A DNA stretch of 64,000 nt from Olegusella massiliensis. GTDB taxonomy: Bacteria; Actinomycetota; Coriobacteriia; Coriobacteriales; Atopobiaceae. The DNA is taken from contig NZ_FLLS01000002.1 in assembly GCF_900078545.1 (NCBI RefSeq), positions 1,559,404 through 1,623,403 on the forward strand. The letters run 5' to 3'. Below the pieces are notes generated by a model. The model was not told the origin of the DNA. It was given only the letters and a program-made list of their open reading frames with translations, and made no database searches. How positions within the stretch are numbered: the first letter of the stretch is position 1; each line of letters opens with the position of its first letter. The position numbers and the translations under genes are program-made. Shown piece by piece: positions 52,936-62,186 of the stretch.

Positions 52936-55373
52936 CTCCTCAAGCCAAATAAGGTGGCAATACCTTCACCAATCAAGTGGAATGCTTGACTTATGCGACT
53001 GCGTGAAATCTCAGCGTTCTTGGCGCTTATTTCATTTTCAGCCGTTTGGCTACTCATATTGGAAGCGTCGGTGGCATCCTGCGCTTTGGGTTCAGTTGTA
53101 GCGGAAGAAATACGAGCAGCCTCTTCTACAGAAGGACCTCTGCCATGGGAGTTCTGAATGCGGTGACGTTTTGCAGTGGCCTGGGCATCAGCTGCTTTCC
53201 GGGCGCGTTCGCTGGCAAGCGCGCATAGTTTTTCCTGAGAGTTAACGAGTAGTTCGCCTTCGGCGAGTTCAATCTTTTGCCAGCTGCCATCAGAGGTGAG
53301 CTGACGAGCCTTGGTGTTATCAGCAAGCTGGAGATCCATGTATTCTTTGACCATTTGACGACAACGTGGGTCAAGCACGGGATAGGCAATCTCAACGCGA
53401 CGTTCGGTGTTACGTGTCATCATGTCGGCAGAGGAGAGATAGATGGTATCCATCTCGAATCCAAAGGCGTAGACACGGGCATGTTCAAGGAAGCGCCCCA
53501 CAATCTGGCGTACTACCAATCCGTCGGTTTTGCCTGGGACATTGGCTTTAATACAGCAAATACCACGAACGATAAGTGTTACTTGAACACCAGCTTCGCA
53601 GGCTTCCGAGATCTTATCAATGACATCGCGGTCAGTGAGCGAGTTCATCTTCATAAGAACAGCGGCTTCATGACTACTTTTTGCACGATGAATCTCACGA
53701 TCAAGGCCACTCATCACTAAAGGCTTGAGACGGGTAGGTGCCACGCCAAGATAGCGGTAACTACCATGCAGATTACCTAACGAGAGGTTGCGGAAAAATA
53801 CATTGCCATCCTCGCCAATGCCTTCATGTGCGGTAAGTAGCATAAAGTCTGAGTACAGACCCGCTGTCTTCTCATTGAAATTGCCAGTACCTAGGCAGGT
53901 AATTCGCTTTATTTCACCTTGATGGTGATAGATAATCTGGCAAATCTTAGAGTGCACCTTAAACCCTTCTTGGCCATAAATGACGGTGCAGCCTGCGTCT
54001 TCAAGGCGTTCTGCCCAAGCAATATTGTTTGCCTCATCAAAGCGTGCACGCAGCTCCATTAATACGGTGACATCTTTGCTATTTTCGGATGCTGCAATCA
54101 AAGATTCGCACAGCTTAGAGAGTTTTGCTACGCGATAAAGCGTAATTTTAATCTGAATACAGTCATCATCTGATGACGCTTCATGGATAAGTTGTAGCAG
54201 CGGATCCATCGACTCATAGGGATAAAAAAGGAGGATATCGTTAGCTTCAACTTGTGGACGAATGGGTTTTGACATATCAACCATTGAAGAAGGTTGAGGC
54301 GAGAAGGGATTATACAGCAGCGTGGCTCGCGAATCTGCAGGTAAGTGTGAATCGAGCGAAAATATATAGCCCAAATCGAGGGGTATAGTAACGCGGAAGA
54401 CACGCTTGCGGGGCAGTTCTGTCTCGCTGAGGATAAATTTCTCCAAATCTTTGGGAAGTTGTCCTTGGATCTGTAAGCGCACTGGCTGCAAACGCTGGCG
54501 TAGCTTGAGTACGCGTTTCATATGCTGACGATAGTCTTCTTCCTCGCCAACGCCTTCGCCATCCGGATCAATATCTGCATTGCGTGTGAGACGGATGACC
54601 GCAGAATCAGTTGGTAAGTAATTGCCAAAGAGTCCATCGAGGCGCGTACGAATTACATCTTCGATGAGGGTGTAACGCCATACTTCTTGTGTGCTGGGTA
54701 GGGAAATCACACGGGGGAGTGACGAGGGTACTTCAATAATGCCCAGCATGCCCGACTCATCAGGTCCATTGAGTGAACAAGTCACATAAAGTTGCATATT
54801 GCGCAGATTGGGGAATGGATGGCGAGGATCGACAATTTGCGGCGAGATGATAGGTGCAATATGCGTGTCAAAATATTTGGAGACAACGGCCTTGTCAGCA
54901 TCGCTCATAGTTTCACAGCTTGCACGCGCAAGACCGCGATGAGAAAGTTGCGACTCAATAATCTCCAGTGCTTTTTCTTGCTTTTCAATGTAGCTGGGAA
55001 GTACGTTAAAGATGGCTCGAAGCTGCTCGGCTGGAGTTTGATCGGATTTGTTATCTGTAGGCTGATGTTTGAGGAGATTCAAATCGGAAAGACCACCGAT
55101 ACGGATCATAAACCACTCATCAAGGTTTGAGTCAAAGATAGATACGAATTTCAGCCGTTCGAAGAGAGGGACGGTTTCATCTAACGCTTCGTCAAGGACA
55201 CGGTCATCAAAGCGCAGCCAACTAATCTCGCGGTTTTGCGTATACGAAAAATCAAGTTTTGGTGATTGGTTTTTTTCGTTTTGAGAAGAATTCTTTGGAG
55301 AGCCAGTTTCCTTTAAAGCTTTTGTTGACTTCTCAGGATTTTTGTCGTGAGTGGTTGTATCTTTATCTGCCAT
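52932..55373 (-). CDS. ppk: Polyphosphate kinase 1
   Basis: An 813-residue enzyme polymerising inorganic polyphosphate from ATP. The N-terminal block NREISWLRFDDRVLDEA, the histidine region GFKVHSKICQII (autophosphorylated His) and CLGTGNFNEKTAGLYSD are Ppk1 signatures. The N-terminal 50 residues and the C-terminal 100 (Ala/Thr/Glu-rich) are low-complexity extensions beyond the usual about 690. The ATG at 55373 has GGGGGA upstream. It is co-transcribed with the methyltransferase. Confidence 0.95.
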   Translation of the reverse strand: MADKDTTTHDKNPEKSTKALKETGSPKNSSQNEKNQSPKLDFSYTQNREISWLRFDDRVLDEALDETVPLFERLKFVSIFDSNLDEWFMIRIGGLSDLNLLKHQPTDNKSDQTPAEQLRAIFNVLPSYIEKQEKALEIIESQLSHRGLARASCETMSDADKAVVSKYFDTHIAPIISPQIVDPRHPFPNLRNMQLYVTCSLNGPDESGMLGIIEVPSSLPRVISLPSTQEVWRYTLIEDVIRTRLDGLFGNYLPTDSAVIRLTRNADIDPDGEGVGEEEDYRQHMKRVLKLRQRLQPVRLQIQGQLPKDLEKFILSETELPRKRVFRVTIPLDLGYIFSLDSHLPADSRATLLYNPFSPQPSSMVDMSKPIRPQVEANDILLFYPYESMDPLLQLIHEASSDDDCIQIKITLYRVAKLSKLCESLIAASENSKDVTVLMELRARFDEANNIAWAERLEDAGCTVIYGQEGFKVHSKICQIIYHHQGEIKRITCLGTGNFNEKTAGLYSDFMLLTAHEGIGEDGNVFFRNLSLGNLHGSYRYLGVAPTRLKPLVMSGLDREIHRAKSSHEAAVLMKMNSLTDRDVIDKISEACEAGVQVTLIVRGICCIKANVPGKTDGLVVRQIVGRFLEHARVYAFGFEMDTIYLSSADMMTRNTERRVEIAYPVLDPRCRQMVKEYMDLQLADNTKARQLTSDGSWQKIELAEGELLVNSQEKLCALASERARKAADAQATAKRHRIQNSHGRGPSVEEAARISSATTEPKAQDATDASNMSSQTAENEISAKNAEISRSRISQAFHLIGEGIATLFGLRR

Positions 55374-55965
55374 AGATGATCCCCCATTTCTTAGGTGCTC
55401 AACAAGCTTCATTTTATCAGCTGGAAGAGTTCGCTGGTTGTGTTTAAGCAATATAAAATGTTGCGAGATGCAATTTTTGTCAGTGAAGCATCTAAGCGGA
55501 GCACTTTAAAATTTGTTGGAATTTTGGTTAAAAATTTGCTTTAGAAAAATTTTTTTAGAGATGTTTATATGCTAAATTCATTCTCTAAAATAAGAATAAA
55601 AATCAATGTTTAGCAAATAAACTGTATATTACATGAATGTTACAACATTCTCTCTCAAATTCTAGAAGTCAAGCCAAACAAAAAAATATAAACGAAATAA
55701 TCAAGAAATAATGATGACTTTATGCAGGTAATCAGGGAAGAATTGTGAATATAACCATCTAAATTTGTTACGAACAACCGCTCAACGAAAAAATAATACC
55801 GTTCCCCCGTGAACAAATTTATGGCTATCGAAATTAAAAACTATTGGATATAGTTAGGAATTGTAATACAGAGGCTTGTGGCTTTAGATAAAAAACCGCG
55901 ATGCCGATGTGAGGTTTCTATTCAAGTTGTGCCAGAAGACTGGCACAAAGGAGTGGGAGGAAATC
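55374..55965. other. AT-rich divergent regulatory region between ppk and arcA
   Basis: About 590 bp without a supported ORF and much more AT-rich than the flanking genes. It should hold the ppk and arc promoters. Visible elements are the palindrome 55635-55650, a smaller dyad TTGTT-ACG-AACAA (55765-55777) and a GTGCCA/TGGCAC hairpin (about 55929-55946) right before the arcA ribosome binding site. I could not fix a convincing -35/-10 pair. Confidence 0.5.
55635..55650. promoter_or_regulatory. Palindrome upstream of the arc cluster
   Basis: GAATGTT-AC-AACATTC: perfect 7-bp arms with a 2-nt centre, 315 bp before the arcA start. It is a plausible operator for arginine, carbon or redox control, but it does not match an ArgR box well. 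Confidence 0.4.
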
Positions 55966-57219
55966 ATGCCTAAGGGACTTAATGTCCACAGCGAGATTGG
56001 TGCCCTCAAAAAGGTACTGCTCCACCGTCCTGGCGAAGAACTGCTCAACCTGCCGCCCGACGAGCTCGGTCGTCTGCTTTTTGACGACGTGCCCTTCCTT
56101 GAGGTAGCCCAGGAGGAGCATGATCGCTTTGCAGAGATTCTGCGTGAGCAGGGCGCTGAGGTTTTGTACCTCGAGAAGCTCGTTGCTGAGGCTCTTGATG
56201 CAGCAGGCACTCGTGAGGAGTTCACCAACCAGTGGCTCGACGAGTCTGGCCTTCGTGGCACGCACACCCGTGCAGTTGTCAAGGAGTTCATGGATTCCAT
56301 TGAGGATACCCAGACCTTCGTAGAGAAGACCATCGCTGGTATTCGTAAGAACGAGCTTGAGCTTCCGACTCGTTCCAGCAATCTGCTTTCTGACCTTGTT
56401 GGCGCAGATCAGGATAGCGAGTCTGATCTCTTGATTGATCCTATGCCCAACACCTACTTCACTCGTGACCCCTTTGCAATTGTTGGTCACGGCGTTAATC
56501 TCAACCACATGTTCTCTGTCACTCGTAATCGCGAGACTTTGTATGGCAAGTACATCTTCCGTGATCACCCTGAGTACAAAGAATCTCCTTTGTGGTATCG
56601 TCGCGATTCTGCTTACCACACCGAGGGTGGCGATGTTCTCAACATCAACGCTCACACCTTGGCAATCGGTATCTCTCAGCGTACACAGGCTGCCGCCATT
56701 GATGCTTTGGCACAGCACATGTTCTGGGATAAGGCAGACCAGTGCGAGATTGACACCATCTACGCCTTCAATATCCCTGTGTCTCGTGCCTTCATGCACC
56801 TTGATACCGTCTTTACCCAGATTGATGTTGACAAGTTCACCATTCACCCAGGCATTATGGGCACCCTGCAGGTCTTCAAGCTCACCAAGGGCGCTTCTGA
56901 GGGCGAAATTGCTATCGAGGAAATGAACGACACCCTTGAGCACGTCCTGGCAAAGGCCATGGGTCTGGATACCGTCCAGCTCATCAAGTGTGGCGGCGGC
57001 GATCCTGTCGCAGCAGCTCGCGAGCAGTGGAACGATGGTTCCAACACCCTCGCAGTTGCACCTGGCAAGATTTGCGTTTACCAGCGCAACACCGTTACCA
57101 ACGATGTTCTGTACAAGGAAGGTCTCGACCTTCTCGTTGTGCCTTCCGCAGAGCTTTCCCGCGGTCGTGGCGGCCCCCGTTGCATGTCCATGCCTTTCTG
57201 GCGCGAGGACCTCGCGTAG
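55966..57219 (+). CDS. arcA: Arginine deiminase
   Basis: A 417-residue guanidino-group hydrolase giving citrulline and ammonia, the first step of the ADI pathway. Motifs: VHSEIGALKKVLLHRPGEEL at the N-terminus, DPMPNTYFTRDPF, the catalytic His in EGGDVLNIN/FMHLDTVFT, and the nucleophile Cys in GRGGPRCMSMP at the C-terminus. GGGAGG precedes the ATG at 55966. Codon use is notably biased towards C-ending, well-translated codons, suggesting high expression. Confidence 0.98.
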   Translation: MPKGLNVHSEIGALKKVLLHRPGEELLNLPPDELGRLLFDDVPFLEVAQEEHDRFAEILREQGAEVLYLEKLVAEALDAAGTREEFTNQWLDESGLRGTHTRAVVKEFMDSIEDTQTFVEKTIAGIRKNELELPTRSSNLLSDLVGADQDSESDLLIDPMPNTYFTRDPFAIVGHGVNLNHMFSVTRNRETLYGKYIFRDHPEYKESPLWYRRDSAYHTEGGDVLNINAHTLAIGISQRTQAAAIDALAQHMFWDKADQCEIDTIYAFNIPVSRAFMHLDTVFTQIDVDKFTIHPGIMGTLQVFKLTKGASEGEIAIEEMNDTLEHVLAKAMGLDTVQLIKCGGGDPVAAAREQWNDGSNTLAVAPGKICVYQRNTVTNDVLYKEGLDLLVVPSAELSRGRGGPRCMSMPFWREDLA

Positions 57220-57240
57220 GCGGCGCTTAAACAGTAGTAC

Positions 57241-57269
57241 CCAAAGGGCAGGTTTTACCTGCCCTTTGG
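57241..57269 (+). other. 13-bp perfect hairpin between arcA and arcB
   Basis: CCAAAGGGCAGGT (57241-57253) and ACCTGCCCTTTGG (57257-57269) with a 3-nt loop. There is no T-run behind it, so it is more likely an mRNA processing or stabilising element, or a partial terminator, in the 93-nt arcA-arcB gap. Confidence 0.6.
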
Positions 57270-57312
57270 CTTGTAAGTCAGATATAAAAATTTTTTACGA
57301 AAGGAATGAATT

Positions 57313-58305
57313 ATGGCCATCTCTTTGTCCGGTCGCAATTTCCTTAAGCTGCTTGACTATACCCCTGCTGAGATCAACTACCTTCTTGATCTGGCTGCTC
57401 AGTTTAAGAACATGAAGCGCGCTGGTATCCCTCACCGTTACCTTGAGGGTAAGAATGTCGTTCTTATTTTCCAAAAGACCTCTACACGCACCCGTTGCGC
57501 ATTTGAGGTTGGCGCTTATGACCTTGGCATGGGTGTTACTTATTTGGATCCCAATAGCTCTCAGATGGGCCACAAAGAGTCCACTGAGGACACTGCCCGT
57601 GTTCTTGGCCGCATGTTTGATGGTATTGAGTACCGCGGCTTTGCTCAAGAGCAGGTTGAGGAGATTGCAGAGAAGTCTGGCGTTCCTACCTGGAATGGTC
57701 TGACCGATAAGTTCCATCCCACCCAGATGCTCGCTGACATCCTTACCATGAAGGAAGAGTTTGGTGATCTCCGCGGCAAGAAACTCACCTTCTTTGGTGA
57801 TGCTCGCAACAATGTTGCTAACTCTCTGATGGTTGTTTGCGCCAAGCTTGGCATCAACTTCTGCGCTTGCGGTCCTGAGGCACGCATGCCAGATGCTGAG
57901 CTTGTTGCTACCTGCCGCGAGATTGCTGCTGAGAACGGCTGCGAGATTGTTCTGACCGAGGATCCCCACGAGGGCGCCAAGAACTGCGACTGCCTCTACA
58001 CCGACATTTGGGTTTCCATGGGTGAGTCCTATGACCTGTTTGGTGAGCGCATCAAGCTTCTGAAGCCTTACCGTGTTACCAAGGAGCTCATGGCTGAGGC
58101 TAACCCCAACGCTATCTTTGAGCACTGCCTTCCTTCCTTCCATGACACCAATACCACCCATGGCAAGGAGGTTGCCGAGGAGTTTGGTATCACCGAGATG
58201 GAGGTTACTGACGAGGTCTTCGAGGGCCGTCAGTCTCGTGTTTTTGACGAGGCAGAGAACCGCATGCATACCATCAAGGCTGTTATGTACGCAACTCTGA
58301 AGTAA
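57313..58305 (+). CDS. arcB: Ornithine carbamoyltransferase (catabolic, arc cluster)
   Basis: A 330-residue transferase converting citrulline plus phosphate to ornithine plus carbamoyl phosphate. It has the carbamoyl-phosphate motif [20 protein letters not shown] (in part KTSTRTR), [23 protein letters not shown] and the ornithine-binding HCLPSFHD. The high-expression codon bias equals that of arcA. A terminator follows, so the transporter gene is probably a separate or attenuated unit. Confidence 0.97.
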   Translation: MAISLSGRNFLKLLDYTPAEINYLLDLAAQFKNMKRAGIPHRYLEGKNVVLIFQKTSTRTRCAFEVGAYDLGMGVTYLDPNSSQMGHKESTEDTARVLGRMFDGIEYRGFAQEQVEEIAEKSGVPTWNGLTDKFHPTQMLADILTMKEEFGDLRGKKLTFFGDARNNVANSLMVVCAKLGINFCACGPEARMPDAELVATCREIAAENGCEIVLTEDPHEGAKNCDCLYTDIWVSMGESYDLFGERIKLLKPYRVTKELMAEANPNAIFEHCLPSFHDTNTTHGKEVAEEFGITEMEVTDEVFEGRQSRVFDEAENRMHTIKAVMYATLK

Positions 58306-58330
58306 GTTTTGATTTTTATAAAGCAAGGCA

Positions 58331-58364
58331 CCTCCTTGGATTTTGAATCCAAGGAGGTTTTTTT
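58331..58364 (+). terminator. Terminator after arcB
   Basis: A 12-bp stem CCTCCTTGGATT / AATCCAAGGAGG with a 3-nt loop, followed by seven Ts. Confidence 0.93.
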
Positions 58365-58701
58365 GGGACTACTATAATATTTGTATATTGTCAAGTAACA
58401 ATTTTTCTATCCTAATTTTTATATTCTCAAAATATTGCAAATTTTGGTTGAATAAAACATATGGATGGAAACTCTTTTATGTTTATTCTTCTAAAACATG
58501 CAGGTTATCCGTGCTTAAATTGGGTGAGAGTAGATAAAGTTATCCAAAGAAGATAATCGAATATTTTCACCGATAAATTGCTTACGCTCACCATTGTGAT
58601 GGACTTGTGATATCTTATTTTCGCTAATATTACACATGTTCTGTTGTGTGATAGGCACAAGTTTTGTTGGAGCGCCTAAGGGCGCAAGGAAAGGAGTTGG
58701 A
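58365..58701. other. AT-rich leader region of the arc transporter gene
   Basis: About 340 bp with no supported ORF. It contains a promoter candidate (58605-58633), a dyad ACACA-N8-TGTGT around 58632-58649 and a short GCGCC-TAA-GGGCGC hairpin just before the ribosome binding site. Confidence 0.4.
58605..58633 (+). promoter_or_regulatory. Promoter candidate for the YfcC-type transporter
   Basis: TTGTGA (58605-58610), 17-nt spacer, TATTAC (58628-58633). The -10 is imperfect. It would give a transcript start near 58640, about 60 nt before the ATG. Confidence 0.4.
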
Positions 58702-60171
58702 ATGGCTGAGGTAACTAAGCCAAAGAAGAAGAGGGAGATGCTAACTTCGTTTAGTATCATTTTCATCCTCATGATTGTTGTTGTAGCCATCTCATGGCTG
58801 CTTAATGGCCAGGCTACTGGTGCTGTGACCGAAGATGGCGCAAAGGAGCTTGTCGCAGGTGCTTCTCTCGGCACGTTCACCATGGCAGCCGTTAATGGTT
58901 TTGGTGACGCAATGCCCGTCTGCCTCTTTGTTATGGTCCTGGGCGGTTTTCTTGGTATCGTCAACAAGACCAATGCTCTTAACGTTGGTATTACCAATCT
59001 TGTTAAGAAGATGCATGGCAAGGAGCTTGTCCTCATTCCTGTTTTGATGTTTATCTTTGCAATTCTGGGCTCAACCTATGGCTTCTGCGAAGAGACCGTC
59101 GGCTTTTACATCCTGCTTGCTGCAACCATGATGGCTGCAGGCTTTGACCCCATGACTGGCGTTATGATGATTCTTTTGGGTGCTGGTGTTGGTTGCCTCG
59201 GCTCCACGGTCAACCCCTTTGCAGTTGGTGCAGCTGTTGACGCTCTCAGTGGCGAAAGTGTTGGCATTGCAGTTGACCAAGGTATCACCATTGCGCTTGG
59301 CCTTATCCTCCTTGTTGCTACGTGGGCAGTTTCTTCTTTCATCGTTATGCAGTATGCCAAGAAGGTTCGCAAGGATCCCTCTGCAACCCTCATGTCCGAA
59401 ACTGAGCTCGAGGCCGCCCGTGAGGCTTACGGCAACAACATCGCTGAGGTTGGCGATGCTCAGCTGACTGGCAAGCAGAAGGCAGTCCTTTGGGTCTTTG
59501 CACTCTCCTTCCTCATCATGATCCTCGGCTTTGTGCCCTGGGGCAGCTTTGGCGTTACCTTCTTTGACTCTTGGTCTGGCTTCCTGACTGATGTTCCTCT
59601 GGGTCAGTGGTACTTTGCTGAGTCCACCACATGGTTCCTTCTCATGGCCATCATCATTGGTGTTGTCTATGGCTTCTCTGAGCACGAGATTGTGGACACC
59701 TTTATGGTTGGTGCAGGCGAAATGATGTCCGTTGTCCTGATCATTGCCGTTGCCCGTGGCGTCACCATGATCATGAACGCAACCAACCTTTCCAACTATG
59801 TTTTGAACAATGCCTCCGCAGCACTGAATGGCACCTCTGGTCCTGTTTTGGCTGTCGGCAGCTACCTGCTTTACTTCCTACTTTCCTTCCTGATTCCTTC
59901 GACTTCTGGTATGGCTGGCGTTTCCATGCCTATCATGGGGCCCTTGGCTGTCAACCTTGGCTTCAACCCTGCAGTTATGATCATGGTCTTCTCTGCTGCC
60001 TCCGGTGTTGTCAACCTGATTACCCCGACCTCCGCAGCAATTATGGGTGGCCTTGCTCTTGCTCGTGTTGAGTATTCCACTTGGTTCAAGTTTGCCATCA
60101 AGCTTGTTGCTATCCTGTCTGTGGTCTGCGTGATTATTCTTGCTATCGCTATGACAGTGATCCCTGCATAA
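58702..60171 (+). CDS. YfcC-family transporter of the arginine deiminase cluster
   Basis: A 489-residue protein with about 12 membrane spans of the YfcC/C4-dicarboxylate-anaerobic-carrier-like superfamily. Recognisable blocks are GFCEETVGFYILLAATMMAAG, ILLGAGVGCLGSTVNPFAVG and the C-terminal FLIPSTSGMAGVSMPIMGPLA (each in part). By position after arcAB it is the probable arginine/ornithine exchanger, although it is not of the classical ArcD (APC) type. The ATG at 58702 has AAAGGAG upstream. The codon bias points to high expression. Confidence 0.88.
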   Translation: MAEVTKPKKKREMLTSFSIIFILMIVVVAISWLLNGQATGAVTEDGAKELVAGASLGTFTMAAVNGFGDAMPVCLFVMVLGGFLGIVNKTNALNVGITNLVKKMHGKELVLIPVLMFIFAILGSTYGFCEETVGFYILLAATMMAAGFDPMTGVMMILLGAGVGCLGSTVNPFAVGAAVDALSGESVGIAVDQGITIALGLILLVATWAVSSFIVMQYAKKVRKDPSATLMSETELEAAREAYGNNIAEVGDAQLTGKQKAVLWVFALSFLIMILGFVPWGSFGVTFFDSWSGFLTDVPLGQWYFAESTTWFLLMAIIIGVVYGFSEHEIVDTFMVGAGEMMSVVLIIAVARGVTMIMNATNLSNYVLNNASAALNGTSGPVLAVGSYLLYFLLSFLIPSTSGMAGVSMPIMGPLAVNLGFNPAVMIMVFSAASGVVNLITPTSAAIMGGLALARVEYSTWFKFAIKLVAILSVVCVIILAIAMTVIPA

Positions 60172-60198
60172 ATTTTCACGTAGCAGCTGTTAGACAAG

Positions 60199-60224
60199 AA
60201 GGACTCCTGGTTTCAGGAGTCCTT
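60199..60224 (+). terminator. Hairpin after the YfcC-type transporter gene
   Basis: AAGGACTCCTG / CAGGAGTCCTT (60199-60209, 60214-60224), followed by CTCTTATG. A strong stem with a poor T-tail. Confidence 0.65.
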
Positions 60225-60283
60225 CTCTTATGTCATAATTTAGAGCCTTGGCTTGTTTTCTTACTTTGAATGGACAAATCCTT

Positions 60284-60769
60284 ATGTTTTTTCAATCCCA
60301 AAACCTAACCAAGCTTTCTTCGCGTGTTGCGTTGGCTACTAGTGCGATTTCTGTTATTGCTACGCTTGTTATCGTTATGCATCCTGATAGCTTTGCGGTG
60401 GTTTCAGCTAAGTCTGCAAGCATTGGTAACATTGTTTTGCTTGTTGCGTTAGTACAGCTTACTTTGGGTGTAGTGGGGGAGCTGCGATACCGCTCTCGAG
60501 CACGCACGGATTATCATCCATCTTTGGGAAGAGGCGTTGCATCTGCTGTTATTGCCTTTATTTGTCTCGCTTTTGATTATGTGCTGCTAAGTTCACTTTA
60601 TTCAGCGGCTTTTGGTACCACGCTGAAACCTGTGGGCTCAGCTGAGCTATTTCATATCTTTGCTCTTATTGGATTTATTGATGCACTCTTTACCCTTTTG
60701 CTGGGAGCGCTTCATGCAATTGCAGCGATTCTTGCCTTACGTGAGGAAGCTGCGGAGTTTAACGAATAA
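60284..60769 (+). CDS. Hypothetical four-helix membrane protein, 161 aa
   Basis: No family is recognised. Four hydrophobic segments are visible (around residues 15-35, 48-66, 88-108 and 128-150 of the protein), with a basic loop (RYRSRARTDYHP) after the second, indicating cytosolic placement of that loop. The ATG at 60284 has no strong ribosome binding site; an in-frame TTG at 60248 is the alternative. It lies between the arc transporter and trpS without obvious functional linkage. Confidence 0.6.
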   Translation: MFFQSQNLTKLSSRVALATSAISVIATLVIVMHPDSFAVVSAKSASIGNIVLLVALVQLTLGVVGELRYRSRARTDYHPSLGRGVASAVIAFICLAFDYVLLSSLYSAAFGTTLKPVGSAELFHIFALIGFIDALFTLLLGALHAIAAILALREEAAEFNE

Positions 60770-60876
60770 AGACCATTTGGGTCAAAGTATTTGTCAAAGC
60801 ATTACGTTTTGACTATCCAGCCGCTGGGATGTTTAGCCTATGATAGGGAGCGTTAACGAGATTAGAGGAGGCTTTG

Positions 60877-61932
60877 ATGCCCAACGAGGGAAGTTATGAA
60901 GCAGCGCTGAGGCGTAGCAATGAAATTCAGGCAGATCTTGCCGATGGTAAAACCGAAGCCTATACCATGCTTACGGGAGACCGTCCTACAGGTCGTCTGC
61001 ATATGGGTCATTATTTTGGCACTCTGATTGAGCGCGTACGCCTACAAAACATGGGCATTAAGTCCAATGTCATCATTGCGGACTATCAGGTTATCACCGA
61101 TCGCGATACTACTGAGCATATCCAGGATAACGTCTACAACATGGTGATGGATTATCTTGCTTGTGGTATTGATCCTGCAAAGACCATGATTTTTACTCAC
61201 TCAGCAGTCCCTGCGGCCAATCAGCTGATGCTGCCGTTTCTCTCCTTGGTTTCTGAGGCTGAGCTTGAACGTAACCCTACGGTTAAAGCCGAGCAGGAAG
61301 CCAGTGGACATGCATTGACAGGCTTGCTATTGACCTATCCCGTACATCAAGCCTGTGATATTTTGTTTTGCAAGGGCAATATCGTTCCTGTCGGCCGCGA
61401 TCAGTTACCTCATATTGAGATAACAAGTAAAATCGCTCGTCGCTTTAATGACCGTTTTCACTGTAAGGTGTTTCCTGAGGTCGCGGGGCTCCTTACCTCT
61501 ACGCCCTTGCTTCCTGGCCTAGATGGTCGCAAGATGAGCAAGTCTTATGGCAACGCTATCTCTTTGTGTATGACGGCAGAAGAAACCGCAAAGCTCATCA
61601 AGAAGTCCAAGACCGACTCCGATCGCAATATTACCTTTGATCCTGAGAATCGTCCTGGTGTCTCTGCGCTGCTTACTACAGCAGGTATTTGCACAGGTCG
61701 CGATCCCAAAGAAATTGCAGAAGAGATTGGTATGGGCGGTAGCGGTGCGCTTAAACGTTATGTTACCGAGGCAGTTAACGGCTATTTTGCTCCAATTCGT
61801 GAGAAGCGTCGTGAGTACGAGCAGGACCTTGATTACATCAAAGATGTACTACACGATGGTAACAGACGCGCCAACGAGCTTGCTCAGACCACGCTTTCTG
61901 AGGTGCAAGAGGCGATGGGTATGGTTTATTAA
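60877..61932 (+). CDS. trpS: Tryptophanyl-tRNA synthetase
   Basis: A 351-residue class Ic synthetase. The HIGH-type motif occurs in GDRPTGRLHMGHYFGTL and the KMSKS motif in GLDGRKMSKSYGNAI. PVGRDQLPHIEITS is the usual Trp/ATP-binding block. AGAGGAGG precedes the ATG at 60877. It is a normal full-length protein. Confidence 0.97.
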   Translation: MPNEGSYEAALRRSNEIQADLADGKTEAYTMLTGDRPTGRLHMGHYFGTLIERVRLQNMGIKSNVIIADYQVITDRDTTEHIQDNVYNMVMDYLACGIDPAKTMIFTHSAVPAANQLMLPFLSLVSEAELERNPTVKAEQEASGHALTGLLLTYPVHQACDILFCKGNIVPVGRDQLPHIEITSKIARRFNDRFHCKVFPEVAGLLTSTPLLPGLDGRKMSKSYGNAISLCMTAEETAKLIKKSKTDSDRNITFDPENRPGVSALLTTAGICTGRDPKEIAEEIGMGGSGALKRYVTEAVNGYFAPIREKRREYEQDLDYIKDVLHDGNRRANELAQTTLSEVQEAMGMVY

Positions 61933-62186
61933 ATTCAGCTTCTGTGGGTGCATTTTGTTTTTAGTGGCGGGGCGCACGCTTGACGGTACAAAAAAGTACG
62001 CTGACATCAAGATGTATTCGAAGGTTGAATCTATTCTTTCGTTTACGATGTGCACATCGACATTTTCAAAGGTTTTATGCGCATACTTAGGGGTATAAAA
62101 ACCTGGCATGAGTTTATCTTCAATGTAGGGGGAAGCTTTTGCTATGATTTTTAAACTGACACTATAGCGCAGTAGAGGAGAAATGC

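Noticed and set aside
55374-55965. Another copy of the Crp/Fnr operator (TATGTTG-N6-CAACATA) before arcA
   Set aside because: The palindrome there has a 2-nt centre and GAATGTT arms, so the spacing and half-site do not match; it is treated as a different element.
55918-58326. Two long minus-strand frames (about 340 codons each) opposite arcA and arcB
   Set aside because: They arise because the strong codon bias of arcA and arcB avoids stops in the opposite strand. They resemble no protein family, and arcA/arcB are certain.
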